Assembly: GCA_030710605.1 (NCBI GenBank)
Contig: CP092886.1
Location: forward strand, 162,238,000-162,301,999
Direction: 5' to 3'
Length of the DNA: 64,000 nucleotides
Origin: Cordylochernes scorpioides
Taxonomy: Eukaryota > Arthropoda > Arachnida > Pseudoscorpiones > Chernetidae
Position 1 is the first letter of the stretch, and every line of letters begins with the position of its first letter. Made by a program: the position numbers and the translations under genes. Shown here in pieces: positions 33,550 to 46,476 of this stretch. Below the pieces are notes generated by a model, which searched no databases, was not told the DNA's origin, and saw nothing but the letters and a program-made list of their open reading frames with translations.

Positions 33550-35740
33550 AGAAAAATATGTTCCCATCATATTATCATTGTTTACCATTTCTTCCATTGT
33601 ATTCCCAGACCTTTCTGAATCCTTTATTCTTTCATCCGATGTATATCCAGACCATTAAAAATAATCCTTTATTATTTTATCCTTTCAATACTCAAACCTT
33701 TCCTAATCCTTTATTCTTTATCTACTCTATACTCAGACACACACACACATCACCTGATCCCCTATTTTTTAATTCTTCATACAATGATATTCATACCTTT
33801 CAAATTTTTTTATTATTTTATCCATTGTAAATACTCAGATCCTTAAATATTCTTTATTCTTCTCCCATTAAATACCCAGACCTCTCCAAATCCTTGATAT
33901 TTTTATCCAATGTATACCCAGACCTCTCCAAATCCTTGATATTTTTATCCAATGTATACCCAAACTTCTCCAAATCCTTGATATTTTTATCCATTGTATA
34001 CCCAGACATCTCCAAATCCTTGATATTTTTATCCAGTGTATACCCAGACCTCTCCAAATCCTTGATATTTTATCCAATGTATACCCAGACATCTCCAAAT
34101 CCTTGATATTTTTATCCATTGTATACCCAGACATCTCCAAATCCTTGATATTTTTATCCAATGTATACCCAGACCTCTTCAAATCCTTAATATTTTTATC
34201 CAATGTATACCCAGACATCATCTAATCCTTCATTCCTTCATCCAATAGATATCCAGACCTTTCTCCTTCATTGTTTTATCCATTAAATACCCAGACGTAT
34301 TCATATCATTGATATTTTTATCCACTATATCGGTCCAAACATTTCCTAATACTTTATTCTTTTATCCAACATATATTCAGACCTTTCCAAATCCCTTATT
34401 TTTTTATACCCTGTATGCCCAGACCTTGCATAATCCTTTATTAAAACAACAATAATCAATAAGAGGAGCTTCTTGTGTAAATTTCTTTATTACCGCAAGC
34501 TTTCGAACAGAACGTTCTTCAACGGGCGTGGATAGTAAAAACGTACTAACCTTTTATAATCCTTTATCTTTCTATACAATGGATTTGCAAACCTTCCCAA
34601 ACCCTTTATTCTATATCCATTGTATACCCAGACTTTGTCAAATTCTTAATTCTTTTATCCAATAAATATCTCTCTCCAGACCTTTCCAAATCATTTATTT
34701 TTTATCCACTATATACCCAGAACTTACATAATCCTTAAATCTTCTATCCACAATCGATATCCATTGTATACTCAGACTTTACCTAATCCTTGATATTTTA
34801 TCCACTGTATGCCCACACCTTTCCAAATCCTTTATTCTTCTATCAAATTGATATCCAGACCTTTCCAAATCCCTTATTCTTCTATCCAATGGATATCCAA
34901 ACCTTTCTAAATCCCTTATTCTTCTATCCAATGGATATTCAGACCTTTCCAAATCCCTTATTCTTCTATCAAATTGACATCCAGACCTTGCCTAATCCTT
35001 TATTCTTCTATCCAATGGATATCCAAACCTTTCCAAATCCCTTATTCTTCCATCCAATGGATATCCAGACCTTTCCAAATCCCTTATTATTCTATCCAAT
35101 GGATATCCAGACCTTTCCAAATCCTTTATTCTTCTATCCAATAGATATCCAAACCTTTCCAAAAATGTTATTCTTCTATCCAATGGATATCCAGACCTTT
35201 CCAAATCCTTTATTCTTCTATCCAATGGATATTCAAACCTTTCCAAATCCTTTATTCTTCTATCCAATAGATATCCAAACCTTTCCAAAAATGTTATTCT
35301 TCTATCCAATGGATATCCAGACCTTTCCAAATCCTTTATTCTTCTGTCCAATAGATATCCAGACCTTGCCTAATCTTTTATTCTCCTATACATTTTATAC
35401 CTATACCTCCCTAATTTCTTTATTCTTCAAAACATAAAAATAGCTTCCGAATATTTTTGTCTTATACCTATTAAACACCAATACCTTTCCAAATTTTTAT
35501 CCACTGGATACTCATTACCCAAATCTTTTATTTTTTCCTTCATGATGTAACCAGGCACTACCAATTCGTTTTTAGTGTCCTCGCTACATTTTGAATATTT
35601 ATACCTTCGCAAACCCCTTTGTCCATCCAGATATTCCCTACCAATTTTTTTTATTCCTCAATCCATATATTTTCTGATATTCAATTATTCTTCCTATTTT
35701 ATAACCAGACCATTCCATATCGTAATTATTTTATATAGAC
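33550..35740. repeat. 42-bp minisatellite array, two subtypes
   Basis: Diverged copies at the edges surround two cleaner blocks. Block 1 (33840-34230) has units such as TCCAATGTATACCCAGACCT, then CTCCAAATCCTTGATATTTT. Block 2 (34760-35400) has units with ATCCAATGGATATCCAGACC, then TTTCCAAATCCCTTATTCTT. Both have a 42-bp period. As 42 is divisible by 3, frames stay open: Y-T-L-D-K-N-I-K-D-L-E-R on the minus strand of block 1 (33854-34221), and MDIQTFPNPLFFYP on the + strand of block 2 (34790-35437). A mirror frame runs at 34992-35351 (-). There is no start, promoter or splice evidence, and both strands are equally open, so I treat these as non-coding. Confidence 0.85.
34442..34556 (-). mobile_element. 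Retroelement-like 3' end inserted in the 42-bp array
   Basis: About 115 bp unrelated to the repeat interrupts the array. TAATCCTTTAT occurs on both sides (34431-34441 and 34557-34567), though this 11-mer is also part of the repeat. On the minus strand the insert reads CCCGTTGAAGAACGTTCTGT then TCGAAAGCTTGCGGTAATAAA. The CCxGaaGAA..cGAAA..AATAAA pattern resembles the 3' hairpin/poly(A) region of several retroelement families; the family is not identified. Confidence 0.5.
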
Positions 35741-37700
35741 TCTCTCAAATCATTTAACCACCTAGAATTTCAATATAAGGCAATAGCGCTAATCCGTCCC
35801 TAAAATATTTTAAGAATGGAAATATTCTCCCGATATTCTGGCATATTTCATATATTCCAAATTTTATTCAGTGAAAATAAACTCTAATCAAATATTTTAA
35901 TAACCTAATATATAGTTAATAACAACACACACTTTATATATATACTTAAGTTAACAAAGAAAACCCTTGTTTTCAATTTTTTTTAAACATTCAATTCAAT
36001 TGATACATATTTTTATTTGAATAATATTGATGAATATCACATATATAAAACCTTGTTATGTGTATACTCTACAAGGTATTAAGAAAATGTAATTTTATAT
36101 AATGCGCACCAAGTCAAGAAGCATACTTAAAGTACATCAGGATCAATAGTGTAATGTATTTGTCACATTAATATCCCAAAATATATCTATAGAGTCTTAA
36201 AGGTTATCCAATAATTAATAACTGTGTGTGCACAATGTCACTTAATCTGCATCTATAGGTTAATGGAAATTATCGGTTTTTACATATAGGGAATTTCACG
36301 GGTATTGACCAAATTAAAAATCACTTTTACACCCTTTATATTCACTTGATACTGCATTTTAATATTTGTTCCTCGGTATACTTTTTAATAACATTTAATT
36401 TTCAATTACCCTTCAAATTTATACTTTATGTTATTTATGTAGCACTATTGTATAATTTCAATATTTAAAAAAAAATTATAACTCTATCTCATTATGATGT
36501 ATTTTTAATTTTTATAAACTTGTGTGAATCAATATGTATATGAATTTAAGGTTTTTTTTAATGTTATTTTCACTTATATGCTATATGTTCCACTGTATAT
36601 ATTATGTTTATGTGTATATATATATGACAATGTTTGCTTTAGTTGATTGTGGAAAGGTGTAAAAGAAAAGCTTAACTTTGATTTCTCCACAATTCGGCTA
36701 TAATTGGCACCAAAGATAATTGGCACTACAACCTTAATTGGACAACCTGGGTAAATAAAAGCATTTTAAAGCAAAATGTTGAAATGTCTAACAACTCTAT
36801 TTACAGTAAATACTATGCTCATGTGTGTGTAGATTGAAAAAAATGACTCTCTCCTGGGTAAATTTGATTGTTTCCATATAAAATCTATGTGTGTATATAA
36901 TGATTGGAAAGATTGTATGTTCATATTTTATCCGAATATATGAATTAGTTTTGCCTAATTTATAAAAAATGAAAATATAATTTCAAAATTCTTCATTTTA
37001 GCAAAAAGGAATTGTATTGAGAGATAAAATATGAACATAGGATGTGAGGAAGCTTTGAAAGCAACTTCGTGTTGTGGTCTCTCCTGATTCGCTGTACACT
37101 GGTCGATGCTCTTTGGTAGTTCCATCCCTCTGGCTGCCATAGGGACGGTCCAATGATGGTCTTTGTGTTCAAACAAGGCATCGGGAATGATGAGGCCTCG
37201 TAAACCACCAATTCCATTCCCAACTTGGAACATCACAACCTTCATTTTGTTTTCAACAATGTATGTATGCCTACAGTGCTCAACGCGCTGACTTACAAAC
37301 AAAAAAGTTTATTTTTCATCAAGTTTTGAGGAAGACGAAAAAATGCTCTCTCTCATTATAGTATCTATGTAGTGTGTAGTTATTTGATGTCATCTCCTTT
37401 TTAGCATGTAATGTTTAGTTGGTTTGCTCGTCATCACATCTTCCTTCTCTTTGTAGACTCAGTGTAGTGTATGTCTTTCATTGTTGCATGTTTCTGTAGT
37501 CGTAGTTTTTCTTTAAGGCATTTGTTCAAATTTTGGCTGTCAGCTTTATGTAGTTTAAATGTCGTGATTTCTCCTCTCGTGTGATAGATTTATCTTTCTT
37601 TAAAGGATTTCTCTCTACAAGTTTTTTATGCGACTCTCAAATCGAATTTAACAACACTCAATGGCAAATAAAACATGTTACCTCAAAAATGAACGGTGCT
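35741..37700. other. AT-rich sequence with an unassigned minus-strand frame
   Basis: A 115-codon minus frame at 36955-37302 lies in a GC-normal patch. Its middle (about 37060-37240) has balanced composition, its C-terminal end is Phe/Lys/Ile-rich, and no domain is recognised. An overlapping frame in another phase (36993-37223) reduces confidence that either is real. Confidence 0.3.
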
Positions 37701-37720
37701 TTAAGATGTTCGGTGTCTAG

Positions 37721-37829
37721 GGTTCCCCGCCGGATACAGCTACTTTCCCTCTCCCCTCGAGCTCCACCCCTTGTATGTGACCCCGCCTCCTGTGAGCCCT
37801 GTCCCTGCTGGCAAATATCCTCCAGGTAT
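37721..37829 (+). CDS. Candidate exon, Pro/Tyr-rich
   Basis: Follows GGTGTCTAG (acceptor at 37720) and precedes CCTCCAG|GTATGA. With two leading bases the frame is open and reads F-P-A-G-Y-S-Y-F-P-S-P-L-E-L-H-P-L-Y, then V-T-P-P-P-V-S-P-V-P-A-G-K-Y. G+C is well above the flanks. A second phase (within 37581-37850) is also open and Cys-rich, so the frame choice is uncertain. The style resembles the 26074 candidate exon (both follow an acceptor with two leading bases and contain CCAGGTATG), but homology cannot be claimed. Confidence 0.28.
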
Positions 37830-37849
37830 GATTATCATTGCCCTTTATA

Positions 37850-40589
37850 GGCCAAAGTAGATTGCGATGGTAGCTGTAGCTCCTTTAGCCTTTTTTTCAT
37901 TTTCCACTTTTCTTAGTCTTTCTTTTCACTATAGAAGGGTTTATTTTGCATTGCTTGGTTTTTCTTTAACACATTTTCCTTCAATTATATTTTTCTTATC
38001 TCTAACACTGTCTCCAGAGTTAGCTTCTTTTCTGGATTTGGCAATTAATGTTGCAAAGTCTCTAGGACAAATTCACTCTGAAGTGGTTCTCGCACCTTTA
38101 TAAGAGTCATTTCCAAGTGGCATTCGTTACATTCCATGTTCATGCCTTCGATATTCGTGCATCAATAGATTTCCATGGAAGAATCAGCATAGGTTTTCTT
38201 AATTTCCTTTGGTCTTGGTGAGTCTCTCAGTGGAAGTTAAGGTCGTAAAGAGCGCCTAGTTCTGGCGCTGCGGTGATAGGTACGGCTTCCAAGGATAATC
38301 ATATGGAGGTGGCTATGCCGGCATTCCCCTGCCTGGAATGAAGACCCTTCGGCCAAAAAATTGGTTTATACTTTGTCTATCGTGTCAACAATAATATTTT
38401 TCCTTTCTTGGAATAAAAATCTTGATACACATGTCTCCCCCGATGTGTTTCAAGTTGTTTTGCTCTTTCGGTGAAAAATATTTTGTTGATATTCTTGGCA
38501 GAGATTATAAGCCAATCTATCGGCCCAAGTGTTTTCTTTCCCTTCCCCTTCCCCGTGTCTCTCCCTACCTGTTGTGTTCTCGAGGCGCCCATAGGGCAGA
38601 ACATACGACTTCCACATAGAGAGAGAGAGCGTGAGAGAAAATATATCTGAAAAACATAATTTTTAAACGAATATGATCATAACATAAATACTTGAATTGA
38701 TAACATGATACCCCAAGTATTGGTGAAATGCATAATAATATTAATTTTATTATTGAAAGCCGTCGCGTATGCAAGATATACATATTGTTCAATATATATA
38801 GGCATATACCTATATTTTATATTGATAAACATAAATTATATTTTTTTTAATTGTGCCAGTTTTCTCTCATGGCTTCAAGAAATTTTAAAAATAAATTCAT
38901 ATTGAATTGCAAACATCTGCTGCACTGCGCTAGATGGAAGCTGAATGGACAATGTCATCTTTACATTCCTCTCAAACCAAATCATCATTGTCATCATCAC
39001 GAAACTTCACATGCCCAAGATCATTACTAACAAGTACATATGAATGCAAAATGAAATCAAATCCATATTTTTCCCAAATTTGAAATGTATTTCAATGTGA
39101 AATATATAAATTCAGAAAAGAAAAAAAATCTCACAATTTTATTTAAAAACTATACCGATTTTTATATGTCTAAGCAATAAAATACCAATTGAATATGGAA
39201 CTACTGCTAAGCATACAAATTGAGACTTGGATTACAATTTGTAAATATTAAAATTCGTATTCAAGCTCTTAGTAAGTATTTTATAATTGCAAAATAATAT
39301 TTTGGGAAAATATTTGCAAATAAATTTTCATCGAATATCAAACCTTTACCACATCTAAAACACAATGGTGTGGCAAGATTATGAGAGAATAATGTGATCT
39401 TAAATATATAAATACTTCCAATAAATAGCAATCACAAGTTTATTACTATAAAGGTATATATGTAATAGCACCAAAAATATTATATCTATGCGTTTTATCA
39501 TAAATACTAATAAATAACTCTGAAAATGATTTTTCTCAGAAGAAGCACATTACACGTATTTTCAACGCAAAGGTCGCACTGAAAAATCTCATAATAAAGA
39601 AAATATTCGATTGGTTGCAGAAAAGTCGCATAGAAAGCTTTGTAATTTTCTTTTATAATCTATATTAAATGTATACATTGTGAGAGAGAGAAATCACGAC
39701 TGAAAAATAAATAGTTAATATTAAAATTGTCATTACCTAAACAAGTTTGCAAAATATGATAGAGAGATCTGAATTTAAAATGGTGTAAATTTAGTTAAAA
39801 TCCTACGTTCATTTTTGAGGAAACATATAATAAAATGAAATTATATAATTTTACCCGATCGCGTAATTGTATCTCTAATTCTTTTGGAAGAACACGGATC
39901 GGAAAGGAAATTACCTTCAAGAGGAAGATTGTATTCAATCAATGAAATCTCTGTTTCTCTAAGCCTAAGGTCTGCAATTAAATGCCAATTACTCGGCCAC
40001 TCTCTAGGATATTGCCCAATTTTCTAACGCCAACGTTCCTGGAGTTCCAACCTATTGCAATCAAAGTTGTATTTTTCTTTCCAATTTTGAAAATAAAAAT
40101 GCTTCATATAAGAAGTTTCATTAAAATCTGAAGATTCAAATATAAATAAATGATGAAAGATGAAATTTTAAAATGTTTTTCTTTAAAAGCAAATCAACTA
40201 ATTTTTTTATTTCTTAGTTGGAAGGATTTAATCAATAAATAATACACAAAATCAAACATTCTTGTCTGAAACCCCACAACCTATATCAAATTCATTCAAA
40301 TATATCCACACACCTTTATAACAGTTTGTGGGAGATATGCAAAGCTAATAGAGACATGTTCACAAATTTTGAAAAAAAAAAATTAAACAAGAGTGAACAA
40401 ACAACTTTCAAGAACCTTATCAAAATTAAAAGCCTCCGAAAGTTACTTCAAGAAAGAGCAAGGTTAGAGAGGCTTTCAAATGGGAAGGAGACCAACAAAA
40501 GCCTTGGAGGGAGGGTATGGCGCACACAACAGCTGACCACTCTTTAAAAAGAGTCTTTAAAAAATGCTAACTGGGATTTAAATATCAAG
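37850..40589. other. Mixed AT-rich sequence with one moderately GC-rich patch
   Basis: 38220-38350 is GC-richer, with short open frames in two phases and no domain. A (GA)-rich run lies near 38620. From 39,000 on the DNA is strongly AT-rich. An open stretch of about 100 codons without a start at about 40241-40547 (+) is Lys/Arg/Leu-rich near its end and follows CTTTATAACAG; this is weak evidence for an exon. Confidence 0.35.
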
Positions 40590-40772
40590 AAAATTTGTTG
40601 GAAATAGGTAAGTTTGGCAATATATCGGCCATGTGGAGCCTTGTCCAGAATTGCGTGGTCCTGAACTCAACAGCCATCAGGACCACAGTATTCACAGAGG
40701 ACAGAACTCCACATTGCGTACTGAGAGGGAATGCATGCTTAAAGCCAAATTTACCTATTTCCTTCAAATCTT
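40590..40772. mobile_element. TIR element with internal hairpin
   Basis: The ends are inverted over about 30 bp (TTGGAAATAGGTAAGTTTGG versus GCCAAATTTACCTATTTCC). In the centre GTGGTCCTGA…TCAGGACCAC forms a perfect 10-bp stem. No coding capacity; a MITE. The frames at 40585-40767 (-) and 40595-40834 (+) are mirror artefacts. Confidence 0.75.
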
Positions 40773-43700
40773 TATATGATATCTCTTTTTCGAATCTGAA
40801 AAAAAGAGATACAATTATTTTGTATATAAAATAATTTTAAATGCGAATAAACTGGCACATATTTGCTAGTTAAGAAGAATAAACAATTGAGTGCTCACCA
40901 ATTGCGAAAGAGTGATGAAGAAATTCGTTTCTGGGATTTGAAAACGTCCTATGGTGCTACAATATACACCTGGGGGACGACAGTGATTAAGAGATATAGT
41001 GTACCGCAAACTAGTTGTTTCCATTCATTTCGAAAACTAATGAAGTTACTAGCCTTGAGAAAAATAATCGCACCTTGCTTTATATTATAATTTTATAAAT
41101 ATATGGGAATAAAATTCATGTTAGATGTAATGTTCATGATTATATAGTGTCCATTATTATAATGGATCACCTGATCCTAACTAAACGTTTGAGATGATTT
41201 TAACTAAGCCTTGATTTTCGGATTCAAATGGTAATCGAAAAGAAGTTTACTTGATAAATCAATAAAACCCTACCACACTAATGTGGTTTGAGTTGTTGGC
41301 CTTCGTAAGAAATTGTTAACGTGGATTATGAATCAATTCTGAGACTAATCACCTAATTCTGATAGAATCGGTGATTAGGATTACAAAATTACCTATGACT
41401 CCATCCTTTCTTCTAAAGAAATATGTCCCTCGGGACAAGACTGTACTTATCCCAGCATCGAAACTTAATCATCACTCTTCTCGCGAGGTTTATAGCACCA
41501 AACTTCACTACTAGAAAAGCTAAAAAAAAAAAATACTCGTATTCCCTATTCACCAATCAACTTTATCATTTTAAAAAATGGAATTATCCTCATTAATATA
41601 GAAAATCATTCAAATATAACAGGTATATTTTATAACATCAGAAATTTGCCATTGGTGGTATTTAAAAGAGTAATTAAGAGTTGTCTTTAAAAAAGTATTT
41701 TCACCAGATTTCTCAAGTCTATATAGAATCTCTATATAGAAGTGGATTACTACGATATAGAGACTTAGGGAACCATGGAAGCACCACAAAATCCTCAAAA
41801 TAAAACACCCTGGGAATGAAGGGTTGTGCTGATGGTATAATCAGCATAACCCTAATGCACCATCGTCGGCCTTCATGCACCTCTTCCCTGCGTGGAGCGG
41901 CAGCGGGAGGAGCCTCACATCGCTTCCACACCCACCTTTCTACTAGAGCTTGCTTTGCCTTTTTTACTTATTATTTACCTCTACTAGCGAGTCTATGCTT
42001 GAGGCTCTACTAATAATATTGCCTTGCTACGCTTCTGCATGATTTCTTTTAGTCTCTTATTACTCTCTTGTAGTTATCGTCTAAGATGAATGCATTGTGT
42101 CTATTTTATTTTGCTCCCACAGAACTTAGTAAAATTATGCAAAATGGGCAAATTTTATTGTATTAAATATACAATGGATTATAGCAAACATACATAAATG
42201 TCAACAACAGAGATTCAAAAATCAATACATACACATTATAATAACCTTATATAAATTTTAAAGAATAAAAATGTTTTAAAATGATTTGGAAAAATTAATA
42301 TAAGAGACTAAACAACCATTGTGATCATTTGAGGCGCGAAAAGGTGCTTTACAAATATATAAGGGAAAATAATGATACCCATATATTTATTACCAAAATA
42401 GGTTCAGATTATATATCATATATATTATATATATATTATATATTATGTATATAATATATTGTGATGCGACGCACTATAAAGCTGGCTCTTTTTGTATTAT
42501 TTTAAATTAACACTGAAAGAAATCTTGTATACATGTTTATTTTACATTAGATCTTTTAGAAATTATGTGGAGCACAAACAAAATATAACACTCTGCATTC
42601 ACTAAATTATTATAAACATGTAAAAGAAAATGTTTTAAATGACATATATTCCTTGATTAAAAACTTAACACTTTGCTTACTGTGCGCATATCAGAAATGA
42701 TATCAATTTGGATGTTGAATGTTGTGTGTACCTTGTGTTAGGAGACAATAAAAGGTGATACATGATTGGTTATGAGATGTAAAACAAGAAGGGATCCGTA
42801 AAATTATCCAGCAAATGCATTTAAAAATATGTAAATCCCCAATTATCTTAATGGCTTCAATATGAACAGATCTGTGTGTATAATCCATCCATTATATGAA
42901 AGATATTGAATCAACATTGAAATTTTGCTGTCAAAACTCTGAGGCAGGGAAAAGAAATGCCGTGTGATCGACAAAATAATATATCAAAATTACATTGGTT
43001 CTCAAAGTGTTTTGCCATGTATCATCCAGGGCTGTAGAGAGGTTTCACTGCATCCACTGATATTCCATTTCCAATGGAAAAAGAATTTCAACAACAAAAT
43101 GTAAAAATTCCCCAGCAGGATGTGAATGTTATAGATATTAAGACTGTGGTTCTGTATGTGAATTGCTCTCCTCAGCCCTGAGTATGTGGTGAGAACCTGC
43201 ACAATCAAATTTCTGTGGATGCTCTAAATTATTGCTAGCTTTTGTATAGTCACGCGAGCATCCTAGCAAAACTCTTTTTAAAACCTTATTTTGAAGGTTA
43301 TATGCTCCTTTTGTGGGAGGTAGAATGTGAATTTGAAGAAATATGTATGTAAAAATGTGAAAATATTTTTGAAAGCAAAATGGACAACTACAGAATGTAA
43401 TATTAAAAAAGAAAATATAGGGAGGAAATCAACAATATTTTAGATTTTGGTATAAAATTAGAAGTGTGTTTGGTGCTACGAATATGAGAAATGGGTGTTT
43501 ACCAACCTTGTGGGTGACCTCCAACGTCTCCACGGAAGAAATGGTTCCTCTACAAATCTTCTTCATGGAGTATGCTGTTGCCAGCATCTTTGTTGCAACA
43601 CGACAGCAGTTGCTCCTTAAAATACCAGATCTTGAATGTTGCAAATATTTTCAAAACAACAGAAATCCTTCTGGTGGAACATTCAAATATTTGTTATAAT

Positions 43701-44857
43701 TAAATATTTGATGTATTTGGATCTGGTGTTTTAAGTAACAACTCATTGGGGTATATTCAAAATCTGAACTCGCTGCCCTATATATGAAAATGGGTTTGTG
43801 AAATTGAAGCAACGAGCATTAGAAATGAAGAGTCAACAATTCAAGTGTACGGTATGTGTATTCTATTCCCACATATCTCTTCCAATAATGCTATTTTTTC
43901 TTCAATAATAGTATTTAACTAAAAACTGCTGTCTCTTAAAAAATGATTAAATTTCAATATATGTAAATTAGGAAATGGAACATTTTAAGAATAAAAAAGT
44001 AAAATTGACAAAATTTAATGATTAAAATACTATTTGGGAAGCCAGGACATACCGTAAATTTGAATTGAACACCTACATTTTTAAACTCATCATGTTACAA
44101 CATCTCAAGAAATCCTCGAGATCTTCCATCTTGTCAACTCCTCCTTAACTAACAGTGGGCTGATAAAGACAATCTTGCTGCCTGAAACTATTCTTGATGC
44201 TCCCTTATTGGGAACTGTCTTTAAATAATAACAAATTTCCATAAATCCAAATTGAACTAGAAGAGAGAATAATATAATAATACCATGTTAGAGTTATTCC
44301 TCAAAATGAAGCATCTTTAGATGTAGTCCCAAAGAAATTTCACACCAAGTCTTGAAGTAAACCTAAATAGCACAAAAAAGAGCGCATCACTTCTCAGTGA
44401 TAAAATAATTAAGATGAGATCAAAATGAGAAGATCTGTTTAGCTTAATTCACAAAATCCAAGAACAAATGGTTCATTCAATTGATATTTTTAGATTTAAA
44501 GAATCAACTCATAGGTTTATTTTAAAGTTCAAAAGGAAATGTAATATATAAAGAAAAATAAAGAGGACTTATGTACAGTATTATGTGTTCCAATATTAGA
44601 TAAATTGTTTTATCGAAAAGAGGGGAACCAAATTTTCTTGGAAAATATTTTCAAAGGATTAAGCTAAAAGCTCAAATAAAAAGAAATGTAACTCCTAATG
44701 AATTTGTGGAACATCCCAAAGCGGTGAAGTCTCCGTATAAAAAGAGGAGGCTTAATCGCATTAAGTATTGCTAAATGCTCACACCTGAATGGTTGGTTGG
44801 ATTGGGATTGCAAAATGGACCAAGAGTCCAGAAAGCTCAGAAATTTCTATTTTAGAA
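40773..44857. other. AT-rich stretch, no supported gene
   Basis: A small hairpin CTAATCACC…GGTGATTAG lies at about 41345-41378, and a TATATAT run at about 42416-42465. Less AT-rich patches at about 41820-41930 and 43490-43650 have short frames (41816-42013; 43466-43699 with its mirror 43429-43644) with no recognisable domain. Confidence 0.4.
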
Positions 44858-45542
44858 TATGTCTGAGCCTTTCATTGAGCCACGTTTACAGGAAGATATA
44901 ACACATGGAAGTGACCTATAAAACTATTAAAACCAAAGATAATCGTATCAATTATGTATATAACATTTTCTTATTCTATCGAAATTATGTAGTTGTAATG
45001 TTTTATTTCAATGTTTTCTCTTCCAAAAAGGATATAAGTGCATTAGAATCCATTGTAGCAAAACACCTATTTTTAAAAGGAAACTGGTATAACACCTGCA
45101 TTTATTGTGAAAAGCATTATATATGTCAATTTTTATCTTGAAAACTCATTTATAATACAGAATTTCGAGTATTTTAAGTAAAATATGATGCATAATTTAT
45201 ACATATTTTGGGTGGATGACTATCCAAAGTTAATTACTCTAGTATATTACACATAATTGCATAATTATTCATCTCGGTCTACATTGAATCTTTCTAACAC
45301 GACTACTAGCTGGAATAAATGTCATGGTCATATTTTACACATAGAACTTACTCTATCCAACAAACGTCGATTTTTGGAAGAGAAAACATTGAAATAAAAC
45401 ATTACAACTACAGGATTTCGATAGAATAAGAAAATGTTATATACATAATTGATTTGAATATCCTTGGTTTTAATAGTTTTATAGGTCACTTCCATGTGTT
45501 ATATCTTCCTGTAAACGTGGCTCAATGAAAGGCTCAGACATA
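44858..45542. mobile_element. 685-bp foldback element with equal 172-bp arms
   Basis: 44858-45029 and 45371-45542 are inverted copies of equal length (172 bp) with only scattered mismatches, separated by 341 bp. The outer ends read TATGTCTGAGCCTTTCATTG and its inverse. No transposase. The 78-codon frame at 44905-45141 runs from arm into spacer and is not supported. The high arm identity implies recent formation or conversion. Confidence 0.85.
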
Positions 45543-45955
45543 ATACTCTCAACCATTTCACTGTAGATTTTGGAAATTCCAGGTTATGAGTAGAAAACAA
45601 GAATAAAAACAAGGAATACCAACCCGCATCTGTGTTAAAAGTTAGAAAACGATCAATATTTCGAGCGAAGGTACTCTTCGATCGGCTTCTTATTGCTAAA
45701 AATAGACAAAGCTCGCTCGTTCTTATATTTTAATAAATAGTGCGCAGTGCTAGTACATGCTCAACATTGTGAAATAATTACCAGTAATTATATTATTGTT
45801 TTTAAGCAAAATATATGATTGTGCAGTCGGATATTGCTCACACAGCTATCTATTTTCTAGATATTCACAGAAGGCTAGTAGATTGGGAAGAGGGCCTGAT
45901 AAGATTTTGATAAGATATCTGCTTCTATAGGAACAGTATTAAAATAAAATCTGAA

Positions 45956-46162
45956 CACTCATGGACAAAACTTAAGGAAATTGTACCTTTCATCATGTAT
46001 ATCTGATTAAGAAAATAACTTTAAAAGATATTTGATACACAGCGACCTTTATTGAAGACACGAGTAATAACCAAGTGGGAACAAAATTTCCTCTGTCTCC
46101 TTAAAAAGACAGCTGAACGCGACATCGAAATAGGAAACTTTTTTATGTTTTATCAGTGAGTG
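45956..46162. mobile_element. MITE B copy 1
   Basis: 207 bp. Left end CACTCATGGACAAAAC, right end ...GTGAGTG with a partly decayed inverse. The body (…CAGCGACCTTTATTGAAGAC… then AACAAAATTTCCTCTGTCTC) matches copies at 60189, 60674 and 62262. TA flanks are present on the right only. Confidence 0.75.
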
Positions 46163-46476
46163 TAAACAATACTCGTCGCTTTTATCTACATATCGATGAC
46201 TATGCACACATCGCTTCCAAATACATATATCTATTCTAGATACAGATCATTACTGGGTTAATATCGCTTAAAGACACATAATACTTTGAAATCACGTCCT
46301 TTCTAGATACATATTGCTTCAAGATACACATCGCTTTATTCACTGATCTATTCTAAATATGTATGACTACTAGATGTTTATGGCTTCTAGATGCACAACG
46401 TTGCAAGATACACGCCGCTTCTAAATACACATCTCTCCTAAATAAATTTGAGTGCTACACATTTTTCAGAGAGACA
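46163..46476. repeat. Decayed left edge of the satellite domain
   Basis: TCTAGATACACATCGCTTC-like motifs recur irregularly with many substitutions and indels before the regular 34-bp array begins. Confidence 0.6.

Noticed and set aside
34790-35437. 215-codon + frame of 14-residue repeats
   Set aside because: It is the 42-bp minisatellite. The opposite strand (34992-35351) is equally open, so openness follows from the period, not from coding.
36955-37302. 115-codon minus-strand frame as a host gene
   Set aside because: No recognisable domain, overlapped by another open phase, and the C-terminus is AT-type noise. It is noted only as unassigned.
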